A stretch of 64,000 nt of DNA from Cyanobium gracile PCC 6307 (lineage in GTDB: Bacteria; Cyanobacteriota; Cyanobacteriia; PCC-6307; Cyanobiaceae). Below, in pieces: positions 44,466-53,598 of the stretch. Within the stretch, counting starts at the first letter, position 1. Each line of letters opens with the position of its first letter. The stretch is from assembly GCF_000316515.1 (NCBI RefSeq), contig NC_019675.1:744001-808000 (forward strand), given 5' to 3'. The translations under genes and the position numbers were made by a program. The notes under the pieces are model-generated. The model was not told where the DNA came from. It saw only the letters and a list, made by a program, of their open reading frames with translations, and ran no database searches.

Positions 44466-45275
44466 TCAGTCGTCCTCGCGGGCGCGCACATAGACGATCG
44501 TGCGGTTGCCGCTGGGCGCCTCCCGCTCCTCCATCACGAACAGGGAGGGGCAGCCGCGCACCAGGTCGGAGAGCTTGCGGAAGCCGTAGAGGCGGGTATC
44601 GAAATCGGGCTGGATCTTCTGCAGGTAGCTGCCGAAGGTGCCCAGCTGGGTCCAGCCCGATTCATCCACCGAGCGATCCAGGGCCTCCATCAGGAAGTCG
44701 GCCGGGATGACGGGATGGGCGCTGGCGGGGGGCTCGGTGTCCCGGGGCCGACGGGCCTCCCCGGGCTCCGCGCCGGCGTCCCCCAGGCGGGAGGCGGTGC
44801 GCAGCACCTCGGTGAACAGGAACTTGTGGCAAGCGTTGCGGAACGCCGCCGGGGTCTTCTCCTCCCCGAAGCCGTACACCAGCAGGCCCTCCTCCCGCAG
44901 ACGCACCGCCAGGCCGGTGAAATCGCTGTCGCTGGTTACCAGGCAGAAGCCATCGAAACGCCGGGTGTAGAGCAGATCCATCGCATCGATGATCATCGTG
45001 CTGTCGGTGGCGTTCTTGCCCACGGTGTAGGCGAACTGCTGCATCGGCTTGATCGAGAACTTGTTCAGCAGCGCCTTCCAGGAGGCGCTCTGGCTGGAGG
45101 TGAAATCGCCATAGATGCGCCGCACGATCGCCTCACCGAAGCGGGCCACCTCCTCCAGCACCGCCTCGATCACCGCCGCCCGGGCGTTGTCGGCGTCGAT
45201 CAGCACCGCCAGGCGCCGGCCCGACTCTTCCGCGAGACCACCGGCCGGCGGCTGGACACCCGATGGGGATCGCAT
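44466..45275 (-). CDS. NYN-domain nuclease-like protein with OST-HTH/LOTUS domain (LabA-type)
   Basis: A 269-residue protein. Residues 20-165 form a NYN (PIN-like) domain: RLAVLIDADNARAAVIEAVL, TDSTMIIDAMDLLY and FCLVTSDSDFTGLAVRLREEG provide the acidic residues. Residues 190-260 form an OST-HTH/LOTUS domain (MEALDRSVDESGWTQLGTFG and LYGFRKLSDLVRG). This layout is the bacterial form of the MARF1-like architecture and of cyanobacterial LabA/DUF88 relatives linked to circadian output. RNA binding with RNase activity is inferred. The GGLAEESG N-terminus is short and disordered. Confidence 0.88.
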   Translation of the reverse strand: MRSPSGVQPPAGGLAEESGRRLAVLIDADNARAAVIEAVLEEVARFGEAIVRRIYGDFTSSQSASWKALLNKFSIKPMQQFAYTVGKNATDSTMIIDAMDLLYTRRFDGFCLVTSDSDFTGLAVRLREEGLLVYGFGEEKTPAAFRNACHKFLFTEVLRTASRLGDAGAEPGEARRPRDTEPPASAHPVIPADFLMEALDRSVDESGWTQLGTFGSYLQKIQPDFDTRLYGFRKLSDLVRGCPSLFVMEEREAPSGNRTIVYVRAREDD

Positions 45276-45370
45276 CACACATCCCCCGGGGCTGCCTTGA
45301 CCCTACCCGTCCCGAACCCGCGTGTCGCCGGATGCCGCCGCCGCCCCCCGGCGACGGGAGAATTCCCCCC

Positions 45371-46408
45371 ATGGTCGTGCCCCTGATCGCCGCCTCCTCG
45401 CCCCTCCCCCCGCCGCCGCCCCTGCTGCCCTGCCCGGCCGAGGCGGGCTGGGAGCTGGTGGCGGGCGCCCGCCTGCCGCGCCGCGGGGCGGACGGAGCGC
45501 CCCTGGGCGGCTACTCCGCCGCCAGCTACCGGAGTGAGAGCGATGTCCTGCTGCTGCTCAGCGATGCCCCCCGGGGCCGCGTGGACGCCTGGAGCGGCGT
45601 GCGGCAGCTCGGGCGGGTGCCGCTTCGGCCGGTGTTCCGGCTGGAGCTGCAGGGATCGCCCCAGGCTCCGCTGCCGGCGGAGATCGACGCCGAAGGGCTG
45701 GTGGTGCTCGGCGAGCGGCTCTGGGTGGCCAGCGAGGGGCGCCGCAGCGCCGCCCGGCCGGCCCAGCTGCTGGCCTTCGAGCGGAGCAGCGGCCTGCTGC
45801 AGCGCGCCTACACCCTGCCCGCCGACTGGCAGCCGGCCCCGGGGCGCGGCCTCGAAGCCAACCAGGGGCCCGAGTCTCTGGCCCTGCTGCGCCGCCCTAG
45901 GCAGACGGATGTGCTGCTGATGGCCGCGGAAAGGCCCCTGCTGCAGGATCCACCGGGGCAGGTGCGGCTGCTGGGCTGGTCGCTGGAGCCCGCCGGGCCG
46001 AAGGCCCATCCCCTGGCCCGGCTGGCCATCCCCGCCGGCGAGGGCTGGGGACTGACCGATCTGCTGGTGGTCGACGCCGCCGGCCCCGCGCCGGGCCTGC
46101 TGGCCCTGCTGCGGCGCTTCCAGGCCCCCGCCCGCTGGCAGGTGCTCCTGGCCCACTACCCGCTGCCGGACGAACGGGCCGATCCCAAGGCCGATCCCGA
46201 GGCGGTGCTGGCGCCGATCCAGCAGTGGGATCTGATCGCGGCCGGCCTCCCACCCGACAACTGGGAGGCCATGACCCCGGGACCCGCCCGGGCCGATGGC
46301 CGCCCCACCCTCCTGCTGGCCTCGGACGACAACTTCAGCCCCCTGCAGGACAACCACCTGGCCCTGCTGGCCCCGCGCCGCAGCGACCCCTGCCCCCCCA
46401 ATCGATGA
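45371..46408 (+). CDS. phytase-like esterase domain protein
   Basis: A 345-residue protein of the 'esterase-like activity of phytase' type. Motifs include EIDAEGLVVLGERLWVASEG, RRAYTLPADW-like blocks (RAYTLPADWQPAPGRG), NQGPESLALL and the late NWEAMTPGP, then LLASDDNFSPLQDNHLALL. A beta-propeller is expected. The N-terminus (VVPLIAASSPLPPPPP) is a weak export signal. Its stop overlaps the PhoX start (ATGA), so the two are one operon for organic phosphate use. Phytate itself may not be the substrate. Confidence 0.82.
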   Translation: MVVPLIAASSPLPPPPPLLPCPAEAGWELVAGARLPRRGADGAPLGGYSAASYRSESDVLLLLSDAPRGRVDAWSGVRQLGRVPLRPVFRLELQGSPQAPLPAEIDAEGLVVLGERLWVASEGRRSAARPAQLLAFERSSGLLQRAYTLPADWQPAPGRGLEANQGPESLALLRRPRQTDVLLMAAERPLLQDPPGQVRLLGWSLEPAGPKAHPLARLAIPAGEGWGLTDLLVVDAAGPAPGLLALLRRFQAPARWQVLLAHYPLPDERADPKADPEAVLAPIQQWDLIAAGLPPDNWEAMTPGPARADGRPTLLLASDDNFSPLQDNHLALLAPRRSDPCPPNR

Positions 46409-48627
46409 ACCGTCGCGACCTGCTTTCCCTGCTCGGAATCGGAGCCTGCTCCTTCGCCGGCGCCGTGCTGCCCACGGCAGCCCCTGGCAGGGCGGCCGCC
46501 TGGAAGGCCGGGGCCGCCCCGACGCCGCCCCCCCCGTTCCCGACCGTGCCCACCCCCCTGCCGGTGCCCGGCGACGGGCTCGACGCGGCGGAGCAACGGC
46601 GCCGTTACGCCCGCATCGACCTCGAGGACCGGCTGGTGCTTCCGGACGGCTTCCGGGCCGATCTGCTGGCGGTCTGGGGGGACCCGCTGGCCGACGGCCG
46701 CTTCGGCTTCAACAACGACCACCTCTCCTTCCTGCCCCTGGGAGCGGACCGGGCCCTGCTGACAGTGAACTTCGAGTACATCAGCGCCCGGTCCTGGCGG
46801 CAGGGCTACGCCGAGGCGGTGGGCGGCGAGCTGCCCTTCGACGCCGTCATCGACGCGCTGGCCGCCCGGGGCGGCCGGGTGGATGCCGCCAGCCTGGCGG
46901 CGGACGACCCGCTGCTGGAGCCCATCCGCCAGCTGGCGGCGGCGGCCATGGCCGACCTGGGGGTCGGCGTGATCGAGCTGGAGCGGGAGCCTGGTGGCCC
47001 CTGGCGGCGCCGGCCGGGCCGGTTCGATCGCCGCATCACCGGCCTGAGCGGCTGGCGCGACCCCACCCGGCGCCTGCGCAGCTCGGGGCCGGCGGCGGCC
47101 GTGTTCCGCCGCCGCGAGCGGCTCGGCTACGACGACGGCCTCGGGGACGCGATCATCGGCAGCTTCGCCAACTGCGCCGGCGGCGAGACCCCCTGGGGCA
47201 CCGTGCTCAGCGCCGAGGAAAACATGCAGAGCCAGGTGGCCGAGGCCGTCCATGCCGACGGCTCCTCCGTCTCCCCCGCCGCCCGCCCGTTCGCCTACGA
47301 CGGCCAGCGCCTCGACGGCCTCGGCAACCCCTTCGGCCTGGCAGGCAACAAGTACGGCTGGATGGTGGAGCTCGACCCGCGCCAGCCCGAACGCCCCGCC
47401 GTGAAGCACAGCTGGCTGGGCCGCTTCCGGCACGAGGCGGTGGCGGTGAAGGCCGTCGCCGGCCAGCCCCTGGTGGTCTATTCCGGCTGCGACCGCCACG
47501 GCGGCCACCTCTATCGCTTCGTCAGCGACACGGTGATCCGCGATCCGGCCGACCCGGCCAACTCGGAGCTGTTCAGCGCCGGCCGGCTCGAGGTGGCCCG
47601 CTTCGATCCCCCCGGCCGGGATGGCGGCGGGGGCCGGGGGCGCTGGCTGCCCCTGGAGACCACCACCCCGGTGGCGCCGCTGGGCCCTGGCCACTTCGCC
47701 CGCCACGGCGTGGAGCAGGCGGTGCTGCTGCCCCACAGCGACCGCCTCAAGCCTGGGGCCGAAGCCTTCAGCAGCGACGCGGCCGTGGCGGCCTACCGGC
47801 GCCGGTTCGCCACCCTGGCCGACCTCTACCCCGGGGAGGGGGAGGAGCGGATGGGGGCGATCCTGATCGATGCCCACCTGGCCGCCTGCGCCATCGGCGC
47901 CACCCCCGCGGCCCGGCCCGAGGACACGGTGATCGATCCCATCAGCGGCGAGCTGCTGATCGCCTTCACCGCCGGCGGCGGCAGCGACGACGGCCGGGCC
48001 GACCCGGCCATCTTCCGTGGGCCCAAAGGCCAGGCCACCTGGCCCTACGGCTGGATCATGGGCCTGGCCGACGACGGTCCGGCCCGGGCCGGCTCCTTCC
48101 GCTGGCGGATGGTGGCCACCGGCGGGGCCCCGTGGCAAGGGGGGATGGGCTTCGCCAATCCCGACAACCTCGCCATCGACCGGCAGGGGACCCTCTGGAT
48201 GGTGACCGACCGCTCGACGAAGTCAGCCGACCTGGATCTGTTCGGCAACAACAGCTGCTGGGTGCTGCCCAGCCGCGGCCCCCACGCCGGTGAGGCCTAC
48301 TGCTTCGCCACCGGCCCGATGGAGTGCGAGCTCACCGGGCCCTGCTTCGACGACGGCGAATCCACCCTGTTCCTGGCGGTGCAGCACCCGGGCGAGGACC
48401 ACGGCACCCGCCCCTCGGCGGAGGCCCGTGAGGCCCAGGCCCACCGGCTGGTGGATCGCTCCGGCCGCTCCTTCGAGCAGCTGCGCTGGGTGCCCCTGGG
48501 CTCCAACTGGCCCTCCGGCGTCCCAGGCCGGGCTCCCCGCCCCGGGGTGGTGGCGATCCGGCGCCTGGCGGGCGGCCCCCTGCTGGGGCCTCAGGTGGTG
48601 CCGGCGTCGAGTGACCGCTCGATCTGA
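46405..48627 (+). CDS. phoX: PhoX-family alkaline phosphatase (DUF839), Tat-exported
   Basis: A 740-residue phosphatase. The N-terminus MNRRDLLSLLGIGACSFAGA has the twin-arginine motif RRDLL, so export should be folded through Tat. The family core is intact: FGFNNDHLSFLPL, NCAGGETPWGTVLSAEEN near residue 256, VVYSGCDRHGGHLYRFVS and FANPDNLAIDRQGTLWMVTD. PhoX enzymes use calcium and iron cofactors and release phosphate from monoesters, which helps cells in zinc-poor water. No Pho box was seen before the operon's first gene. Confidence 0.93.
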   Translation: MNRRDLLSLLGIGACSFAGAVLPTAAPGRAAAWKAGAAPTPPPPFPTVPTPLPVPGDGLDAAEQRRRYARIDLEDRLVLPDGFRADLLAVWGDPLADGRFGFNNDHLSFLPLGADRALLTVNFEYISARSWRQGYAEAVGGELPFDAVIDALAARGGRVDAASLAADDPLLEPIRQLAAAAMADLGVGVIELEREPGGPWRRRPGRFDRRITGLSGWRDPTRRLRSSGPAAAVFRRRERLGYDDGLGDAIIGSFANCAGGETPWGTVLSAEENMQSQVAEAVHADGSSVSPAARPFAYDGQRLDGLGNPFGLAGNKYGWMVELDPRQPERPAVKHSWLGRFRHEAVAVKAVAGQPLVVYSGCDRHGGHLYRFVSDTVIRDPADPANSELFSAGRLEVARFDPPGRDGGGGRGRWLPLETTTPVAPLGPGHFARHGVEQAVLLPHSDRLKPGAEAFSSDAAVAAYRRRFATLADLYPGEGEERMGAILIDAHLAACAIGATPAARPEDTVIDPISGELLIAFTAGGGSDDGRADPAIFRGPKGQATWPYGWIMGLADDGPARAGSFRWRMVATGGAPWQGGMGFANPDNLAIDRQGTLWMVTDRSTKSADLDLFGNNSCWVLPSRGPHAGEAYCFATGPMECELTGPCFDDGESTLFLAVQHPGEDHGTRPSAEAREAQAHRLVDRSGRSFEQLRWVPLGSNWPSGVPGRAPRPGVVAIRRLAGGPLLGPQVVPASSDRSI

Positions 48628-49355
48628 TCGAGGGCCTCATCGAGCGGCTCGATCGCCGTCGCCATGGCCGCATCGCTGGCCTCGGTACTGGGCCACTGGT
48701 GATCGATCTGGCGGCGCAGCTGCTGCAGGCCGCCATCAATGGCCTCCAGCCTGGTGGCAAGGGCTACCAGCCGGGCCTCCCGCTCATCCATCCCCTGGCG
48801 CGCCGCGTGCAGGTTGCGGCGCAGCTGGTCCACCAGCCGCCGCCGTTCCTGGCGCAGGGGCCCCTCCGCCTCCCGCTGCAGGGCCTTCTCCTCCCGCGCC
48901 AGGCGATGCGCCAGGTCCTCCGGATCGAGGCGCTGCCCGCCGCCGGATTCCAGCAGGGGCCGACGTTCCCGCAGCCGCTCCGGCAGCTGCTGCAGCCGCT
49001 CGCAGCAGAGCTGGACGCTGCCCAGGGCCTCCAGATGGCCCGGGTCCGTGAAACGGGCCACGGCCTCCTCCCGCAACGCCAGCGCCGTCACCGCCAGGCC
49101 GCCGGCCCGTTCCAGGGCCTCCTCCAGTCCGGCATCGAGGCGCTGGTCATGGAGCCGCTGGCTGCGGCTGCGACGTCCGGCCGCCCCCAGACGGGAGAGC
49201 AGGGCCGCGCAGGCGATGCTCAGCCCGACCGCCGCCGCAAGGGCCAGAGGGAGGCTCACCCCGCCTGCGCGCACCAGCAGAACCAGGCCCACGCCGCCGG
49301 CGGCGACCGCCAGGGGATGGTCGAGCGGGTTGGACCAGCCGGACGCCAACGCCAT
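48591..49355 (-). CDS. two-helix membrane protein with coiled-coil domain
   Basis: A 254-residue protein with two N-terminal membrane helices (LAVAAGGVGLVLLVRAG and LPLALAAAVGLSIACAALL) and a long helical, charged region. The latter (LAREEKALQREAEGPLRQ, RQERRRLVDQLRRNLHAARQ) should form coiled coils. Layout is similar to XpaC-type proteins found with TelA and VWA proteins, but this is a loose resemblance. It shares one base with the upstream VWA gene and overlaps the phoX end by 37 bp. Confidence 0.62.
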   Translation of the reverse strand: MALASGWSNPLDHPLAVAAGGVGLVLLVRAGGVSLPLALAAAVGLSIACAALLSRLGAAGRRSRSQRLHDQRLDAGLEEALERAGGLAVTALALREEAVARFTDPGHLEALGSVQLCCERLQQLPERLRERRPLLESGGGQRLDPEDLAHRLAREEKALQREAEGPLRQERRRLVDQLRRNLHAARQGMDEREARLVALATRLEAIDGGLQQLRRQIDHQWPSTEASDAAMATAIEPLDEALDQIERSLDAGTT

Positions 49356-51058
49356 CAGAACGCCATCTGCAGATCTTCCATGCGGCGCCGGATGCTGTCC
49401 GCGGTGCCGGTGGTGAAATCGCCGCCGTTGCTCTCGGCGATGCGGCGCAGCACGTCGGGGTCGAAATCCCCCTGGTTGCCGTAGCCCATGGTGAACACAC
49501 CGATGCGCTCGTCGCTGGCGAAGCCGCTGCGCTTCAGCTCACCGCCGAGCCCTTCCAGGGAGAGGCGCGAGCCGTTGTCCTGGCCATCGGTGAGCACCAC
49601 CACCGCCAGGATCTCGCCGGGGCGACGGGTGGAGCGCAGCCAGTCGCGACCCTGGCGGATGGCGTCGTAAAGCACGGTGCCGCCCTCCGCGTCCAGTGAG
49701 GCGATGAAGCTGGCGCCCGCCGCCCCGCCAGCCGAGCCGGCACCGGTCACCACCACCGGGGGCCTCAGCCGGTTGTCGAAATCGAACAGGCCCACGGTGT
49801 CCCGCGGACCGATCTGGGCCAGGTAGGCCTGCAGGCTGCGCTGGGCCGCCGGCAGCTTCTCCCCCTTCATCGAACCGGAGCTGTCCACCACCAGGGCCAC
49901 CCGGGAGGGCTTCTTGGCCTGGTTGCGCCAGAGGGTGATGATCGCCTCCACCACCTCCGGTTTCGGGGCCCGCAGCGAGTCGTAGACGGCTCGGGGGTCG
50001 GCGCCGTAGGCCGCTGTGACGCGACTGGGTGGCACCGCCGGGTTGGCCGGCCGCAGCCCCTGGTCGGCCGCCAGGCGCTGCACGTCCTCACGCTGGAGGC
50101 GCTCGATGAGCAGCAGGGCCGCCTGCTTCTCCTGCGGCGACACCCAGGGGGCGTCCGGGAGGATCGCCCGCATCGTGCTGGCGTAGGTGGCCCTTGGGTA
50201 CACCGCCTTGAGGGGCTCCTGGTCGCCCTGGCGGGAGGCGTTCACCGCCACCACCGACGACTCGTAGACAGAACCCACCGAGGCCCAGAAGGGACCGTTA
50301 CGCTGCATGGCCCGGGCCAGTTCGTCGGTGGAGCTGCCGTAGCGGGTCACGTGCCGCTGGATGGCCGTCACCTGGTCGCCGTGGGCCTGCACATCGGCAA
50401 GGGTGAGCGCTTCAGGCCGCTTGCCGGCCACTTCGGCCACCATCGCCACCAGGGTCTGGAGGCCCGAGTTGGAACGGGTCGGAGCTGTGTGGACGAAACG
50501 GATCGGCTGGGAGGGCCCGGCCGGATCCAGCTGGCGGTGGTCGCTGCTGCGTGCCAGAGCGGTGAAGGGATCGGGACGGTCGAGGCCCTTCGCCAGCGCC
50601 GGAGTGGTCATGAACACCATCGGGCTGGAGGCCAGGGCAGGCGCGTCAGCCGGCGACGGGATCAGCTCCCGAGTGGGGGCCAGGCGCTGCAGGCGGTGCC
50701 GCAGCAGGTCGAGATAGATCTCGCCATCCACCGACAGCAGCGTCGGGATGCGTGGGTCATCAGCCGCCTGCCCCCCCTGGAGCACGCCCCGGGCGTGGCT
50801 TTCCATCTCGCTGACCACATCGCCGCTGCCGGCGGCCCGGCAGCGCAGGAGCACCGGGGTGCGGTCAGCGAGCCGCGGGGGCGTCTGGGCGATGGCCTTG
50901 GCTGCCTCATGGCAGAAGCCCTTCAGGGCGCTGCCCAGCAGCATCTCCAGCTCCAGCGGCGGCGGGGCCAGGAGCTGGCAGCCGCTGATCGACAGGCCCA
51001 GGAGCGGCAGGGCAAGAAGCGCGGTGCTGAGGCCGGCCGACCGCTGGGCCCGTGCCAT
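49355..51058 (-). CDS. lipoprotein combining solute-binding-like and von Willebrand A domains
   Basis: A 567-residue protein. The signal peptide ends in the lipobox ISGC (LLALPLLGLSISGCQLL). Residues 30-330 resemble a type 2 extracellular solute-binding fold (MLLGSALKGFCHEA, VHTAPTRSNSGLQTLVAMVAE, VYESSVVAVNASRQGD). Residues 380-567 form a VWA domain with the MIDAS motif DSSGS near 390 and VVVLTDGQDNGS. It should be anchored at the outer face of a membrane and bind ligand or partner in a metal-dependent way. No ABC permease is adjacent. The solute-binding protein gene on the opposite strand starts about 90 bp away. Confidence 0.85.
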   Translation of the reverse strand: MARAQRSAGLSTALLALPLLGLSISGCQLLAPPPLELEMLLGSALKGFCHEAAKAIAQTPPRLADRTPVLLRCRAAGSGDVVSEMESHARGVLQGGQAADDPRIPTLLSVDGEIYLDLLRHRLQRLAPTRELIPSPADAPALASSPMVFMTTPALAKGLDRPDPFTALARSSDHRQLDPAGPSQPIRFVHTAPTRSNSGLQTLVAMVAEVAGKRPEALTLADVQAHGDQVTAIQRHVTRYGSSTDELARAMQRNGPFWASVGSVYESSVVAVNASRQGDQEPLKAVYPRATYASTMRAILPDAPWVSPQEKQAALLLIERLQREDVQRLAADQGLRPANPAVPPSRVTAAYGADPRAVYDSLRAPKPEVVEAIITLWRNQAKKPSRVALVVDSSGSMKGEKLPAAQRSLQAYLAQIGPRDTVGLFDFDNRLRPPVVVTGAGSAGGAAGASFIASLDAEGGTVLYDAIRQGRDWLRSTRRPGEILAVVVLTDGQDNGSRLSLEGLGGELKRSGFASDERIGVFTMGYGNQGDFDPDVLRRIAESNGGDFTTGTADSIRRRMEDLQMAF

Positions 51059-51150
51059 GGAGCAGCGCAGAACGTCGATCCCATTCTGCTGGCAAGGATC
51101 CTGGATCCGGGCGGCGCCGATCAGACTGCAGCGAACCCGGACCGCTCCCC

Positions 51151-52194
51151 TTGGCAGCGACCCTGACCCGCCGGCGCCTGCTTTCCCTCCTGATCGCCGG
51201 GGCCTCCCTGGCCCTGGCGACGGCCCCCCTCCCCGGCCTGCGGCGCCAGCTGGTGGTGGCGGTGGGTTCGGAACTGGCCAGCGCCATGGCCGAACTCGAA
51301 CCCCTGTTCGAACGCCGCCATGGGGGCATCGACCTGGTCTGGAGGGTGCAGGGCTCCCAGGACATGGTCAACCGCGCCCGGGAGGAGGGCCCGGAGCGAC
51401 CGCGGGTGCTGATTCCCGCTAACAGGGATCTGCTCAGCCGGTTGGCCACCGAGCTGCAGGCCCAGGGCGGGGCGCCGGCGTTCCTGCAGGCCCCCATACC
51501 CGTGGCACGCACCCTGCTGGTGGCGGTGGCCTGGCCGGAGCGTGTCCAGCGGCTGTTCCCGGATGGGCGCTTCTCCTGGCCGCTGCTGCGGCGGGCCACG
51601 GCGGCGGGGCAGTGGGGGGCCCTGGGCGCTCCGGAGAGCTGGGGCAGTTTCGATCTGCGCAGCGCCGATCCGATGCGCTCCAACTCCGGCCAGCTGACCC
51701 TGGCGCTTTGGTGCCAGGACGCGAACAGTGGCGGATATGGCGCTGGTGGCGGCAGTGGCGGCTGTGCCGCCGCCCTGCGCCGGGCCGTCTACCGGCCGGC
51801 CCGATCCACCGACATCCTGCTGCAGGAGTTCATCAGCGGTGGCCCCAACGAAGGCGACCTGGCGCTGGTCTACGAGGCCTCCGCCCTGGCACGCCAGGGG
51901 GAGGCCGGCCGCCTGCGGCCCGGGGGGTACGTGCTGCTGTTCCCCGATCCCACCATCGAGACGGTGCTGGCGGCCGCCGTGCTGCGGGGGGAGGCGACCG
52001 GCCGGACGGAGGACGGGGAGCGCTTGGTCGCATTCCTGCTCTCCCCCGAGGGACAGGGGGTGCTCACCCGCCTGGGATTCCGCGGTGCCGATGGCGGTGG
52101 TGGCAGCCCGGCGGCCCGGGGCGTGAAGCGCTTGCCGCCGCCCTCGCCGGAGCAACGGGAGGAGCTGCTGCGCCTCTGGCAACAGGCCGGCTGA
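51151..52194 (+). CDS. extracellular solute-binding protein, no adjacent permease
   Basis: A 347-residue protein from TTG 51151 (LAATLTRRRLLSLLIAG, an Arg-rich Tat-like signal). The body has LVVAVGSELASAMAELEPLFERR and LVWRVQGSQDMVN. FDLRSADPMRSNSGQLTLAL, DILLQEFISGGPNEGDLALVYEA and LVAFLLSPEGQGVL follow, a pattern like molybdate/sulfate or VWA-linked SBPs. Head-to-head with the VWA lipoprotein gene, which has a similar solute-binding half, suggesting a paired, duplicated function. A longer upstream frame starting at 51052 antisense to that gene was rejected. Confidence 0.82.
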   Translation: MAATLTRRRLLSLLIAGASLALATAPLPGLRRQLVVAVGSELASAMAELEPLFERRHGGIDLVWRVQGSQDMVNRAREEGPERPRVLIPANRDLLSRLATELQAQGGAPAFLQAPIPVARTLLVAVAWPERVQRLFPDGRFSWPLLRRATAAGQWGALGAPESWGSFDLRSADPMRSNSGQLTLALWCQDANSGGYGAGGGSGGCAAALRRAVYRPARSTDILLQEFISGGPNEGDLALVYEASALARQGEAGRLRPGGYVLLFPDPTIETVLAAAVLRGEATGRTEDGERLVAFLLSPEGQGVLTRLGFRGADGGGGSPAARGVKRLPPPSPEQREELLRLWQQAG

Positions 52195-52352
52195 GCGATT
52201 CGGAGGGCCATCGACCAGCCCATCGATCACCTGAGGAAGTGCGCCACGCGACGGACGAAAACCAACGGTATTCCCATTTGGCAGTGAGGCAGAGACGGGG
52301 AGATTCGATCCTGTTTCTTCATCCCTGACCAGTCGGAATCGTGGCGGCACGC

Positions 52353-53540
52353 ATGTCACCATGGCGCTGTGTGCTGCCATCAAGCACCCAAACCCCAGGG
52401 CGCCAGAACTCTCGCCAGAAGTCCTTGCTCAGCTGCGACGCCCTGTTCATCTCTGACCTGCATCTGGGCTCCAATCAGTGCGAGGCCGGCCATCTGGCGG
52501 CCTTCCTGGAGTGCATCCGCCCGAAAACCCTGTTCCTGGTCGGCGACATCATCGATCTGCAGGCGATCCGCTTCAACGCCAATGTCGATGCCTCCTTTCT
52601 CACTGAACGGATCGACACCCTGCTAAGCGGCAGCCGCGGAGCATCACCGGCCAGCGAGCTCCCGCAGGAGGCGCGGCTGCTGCGGGCCTCCCATCGCCGG
52701 GTGATCGAGAGGCTCGAGGCCCTGGGCCGGGCGGGGGTGGCGATCGTCTACGTCCCCGGCAACCATGACGCCTACCTGCGCCGTCACGCCGGCCTGGAGC
52801 GGCCCGGATTCGCCATCCGGCGCCAGGCCACGTACATCACCCCGGCGGGGCAGCGGCTGCTGGTGCGCCACGGCGACGAGTACGACCGGCTGATCCGCTT
52901 CCACGCCGGCGCCGCCGAGGGGCTGGCCCGCCTCCAGGAGCACTACAGCGCCGGCATCAACGGCCTGCTGTCCCCATTCACCCGGCCGGCCGCCGGAGCC
53001 CAGCCGGCCGGGTGGAATGCCGAGGCGATTTTGCAAAGCGCCGTGGACCTACTGGCCAGCCACCGGGAATGGCCCATTCCGGTGAGCCGGGGCCTCAACT
53101 CCTCCGGTGGCTTCTCCCTGGCCTTCGTGCTCGAGAGTGCCCTCAAGAGCCGCACCGGCCACGACCGGCTGATCAAGCGCGGGATCATCCGCCACCTGCA
53201 GCGGGAGCGGCACGGTCCGGAGCCCCTCGACGGGCTGATCAACGGCCACACCCACATCCCCGAAGCCACGCCCCTGGCCCTGCCGGACAGCGGCGGTGAC
53301 GAGCGGATCCCTTGCCACATCACTTACTACAACACCGGCAGCTGGGCCCGCAGCCAGCGCCGGCTGGGGCGCACGGCGCTGGTGGTGGCCCACAGCGGCC
53401 GTATCGGCATGGTGCGCTTCGACCGGCGCCGGGGCATCGAACCCTTCCAGCCGCCGCGTTTCCCGTTCAACACCTATCCGATGCGCCCCTGCCCGGGCTG
53501 CGGCCTGGGGGTGGCGCACCTGGAGCCAACGTCACCCTGA
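52353..53540 (+). CDS. LpxH-like calcineurin metallophosphoesterase
   Basis: A 395-residue phosphoesterase. Metal-binding motifs are ALFISDLHLGSNQCEAG, LFLVGDIIDLQAIRF, VYVPGNHDAYLRR, VRHGDEYDRL and the late GLINGHTHIPEA. This layout matches the UDP-2,3-diacylglucosamine hydrolase-like group, extended here by a C-terminal tail ending MRPCPGCGLGVAHLEP with a CxxC. A role in lipid A synthesis is possible, but LpxH-like families are mixed. GTG 52341 is a possible upstream start. Confidence 0.83.
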   Translation: MSPWRCVLPSSTQTPGRQNSRQKSLLSCDALFISDLHLGSNQCEAGHLAAFLECIRPKTLFLVGDIIDLQAIRFNANVDASFLTERIDTLLSGSRGASPASELPQEARLLRASHRRVIERLEALGRAGVAIVYVPGNHDAYLRRHAGLERPGFAIRRQATYITPAGQRLLVRHGDEYDRLIRFHAGAAEGLARLQEHYSAGINGLLSPFTRPAAGAQPAGWNAEAILQSAVDLLASHREWPIPVSRGLNSSGGFSLAFVLESALKSRTGHDRLIKRGIIRHLQRERHGPEPLDGLINGHTHIPEATPLALPDSGGDERIPCHITYYNTGSWARSQRRLGRTALVVAHSGRIGMVRFDRRRGIEPFQPPRFPFNTYPMRPCPGCGLGVAHLEPTSP

Positions 53541-53598
53541 AGCCACCGGGATTCCGAACGACACCCGGAAACTTCAGTGCATCAATCGGGTCGCTGGA

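Noticed and set aside
46156-48138. A 660-codon minus-strand frame opposite phoX
   Set aside because: Antisense of a clearly assigned gene with intact active-site motifs; composition is not protein-like.
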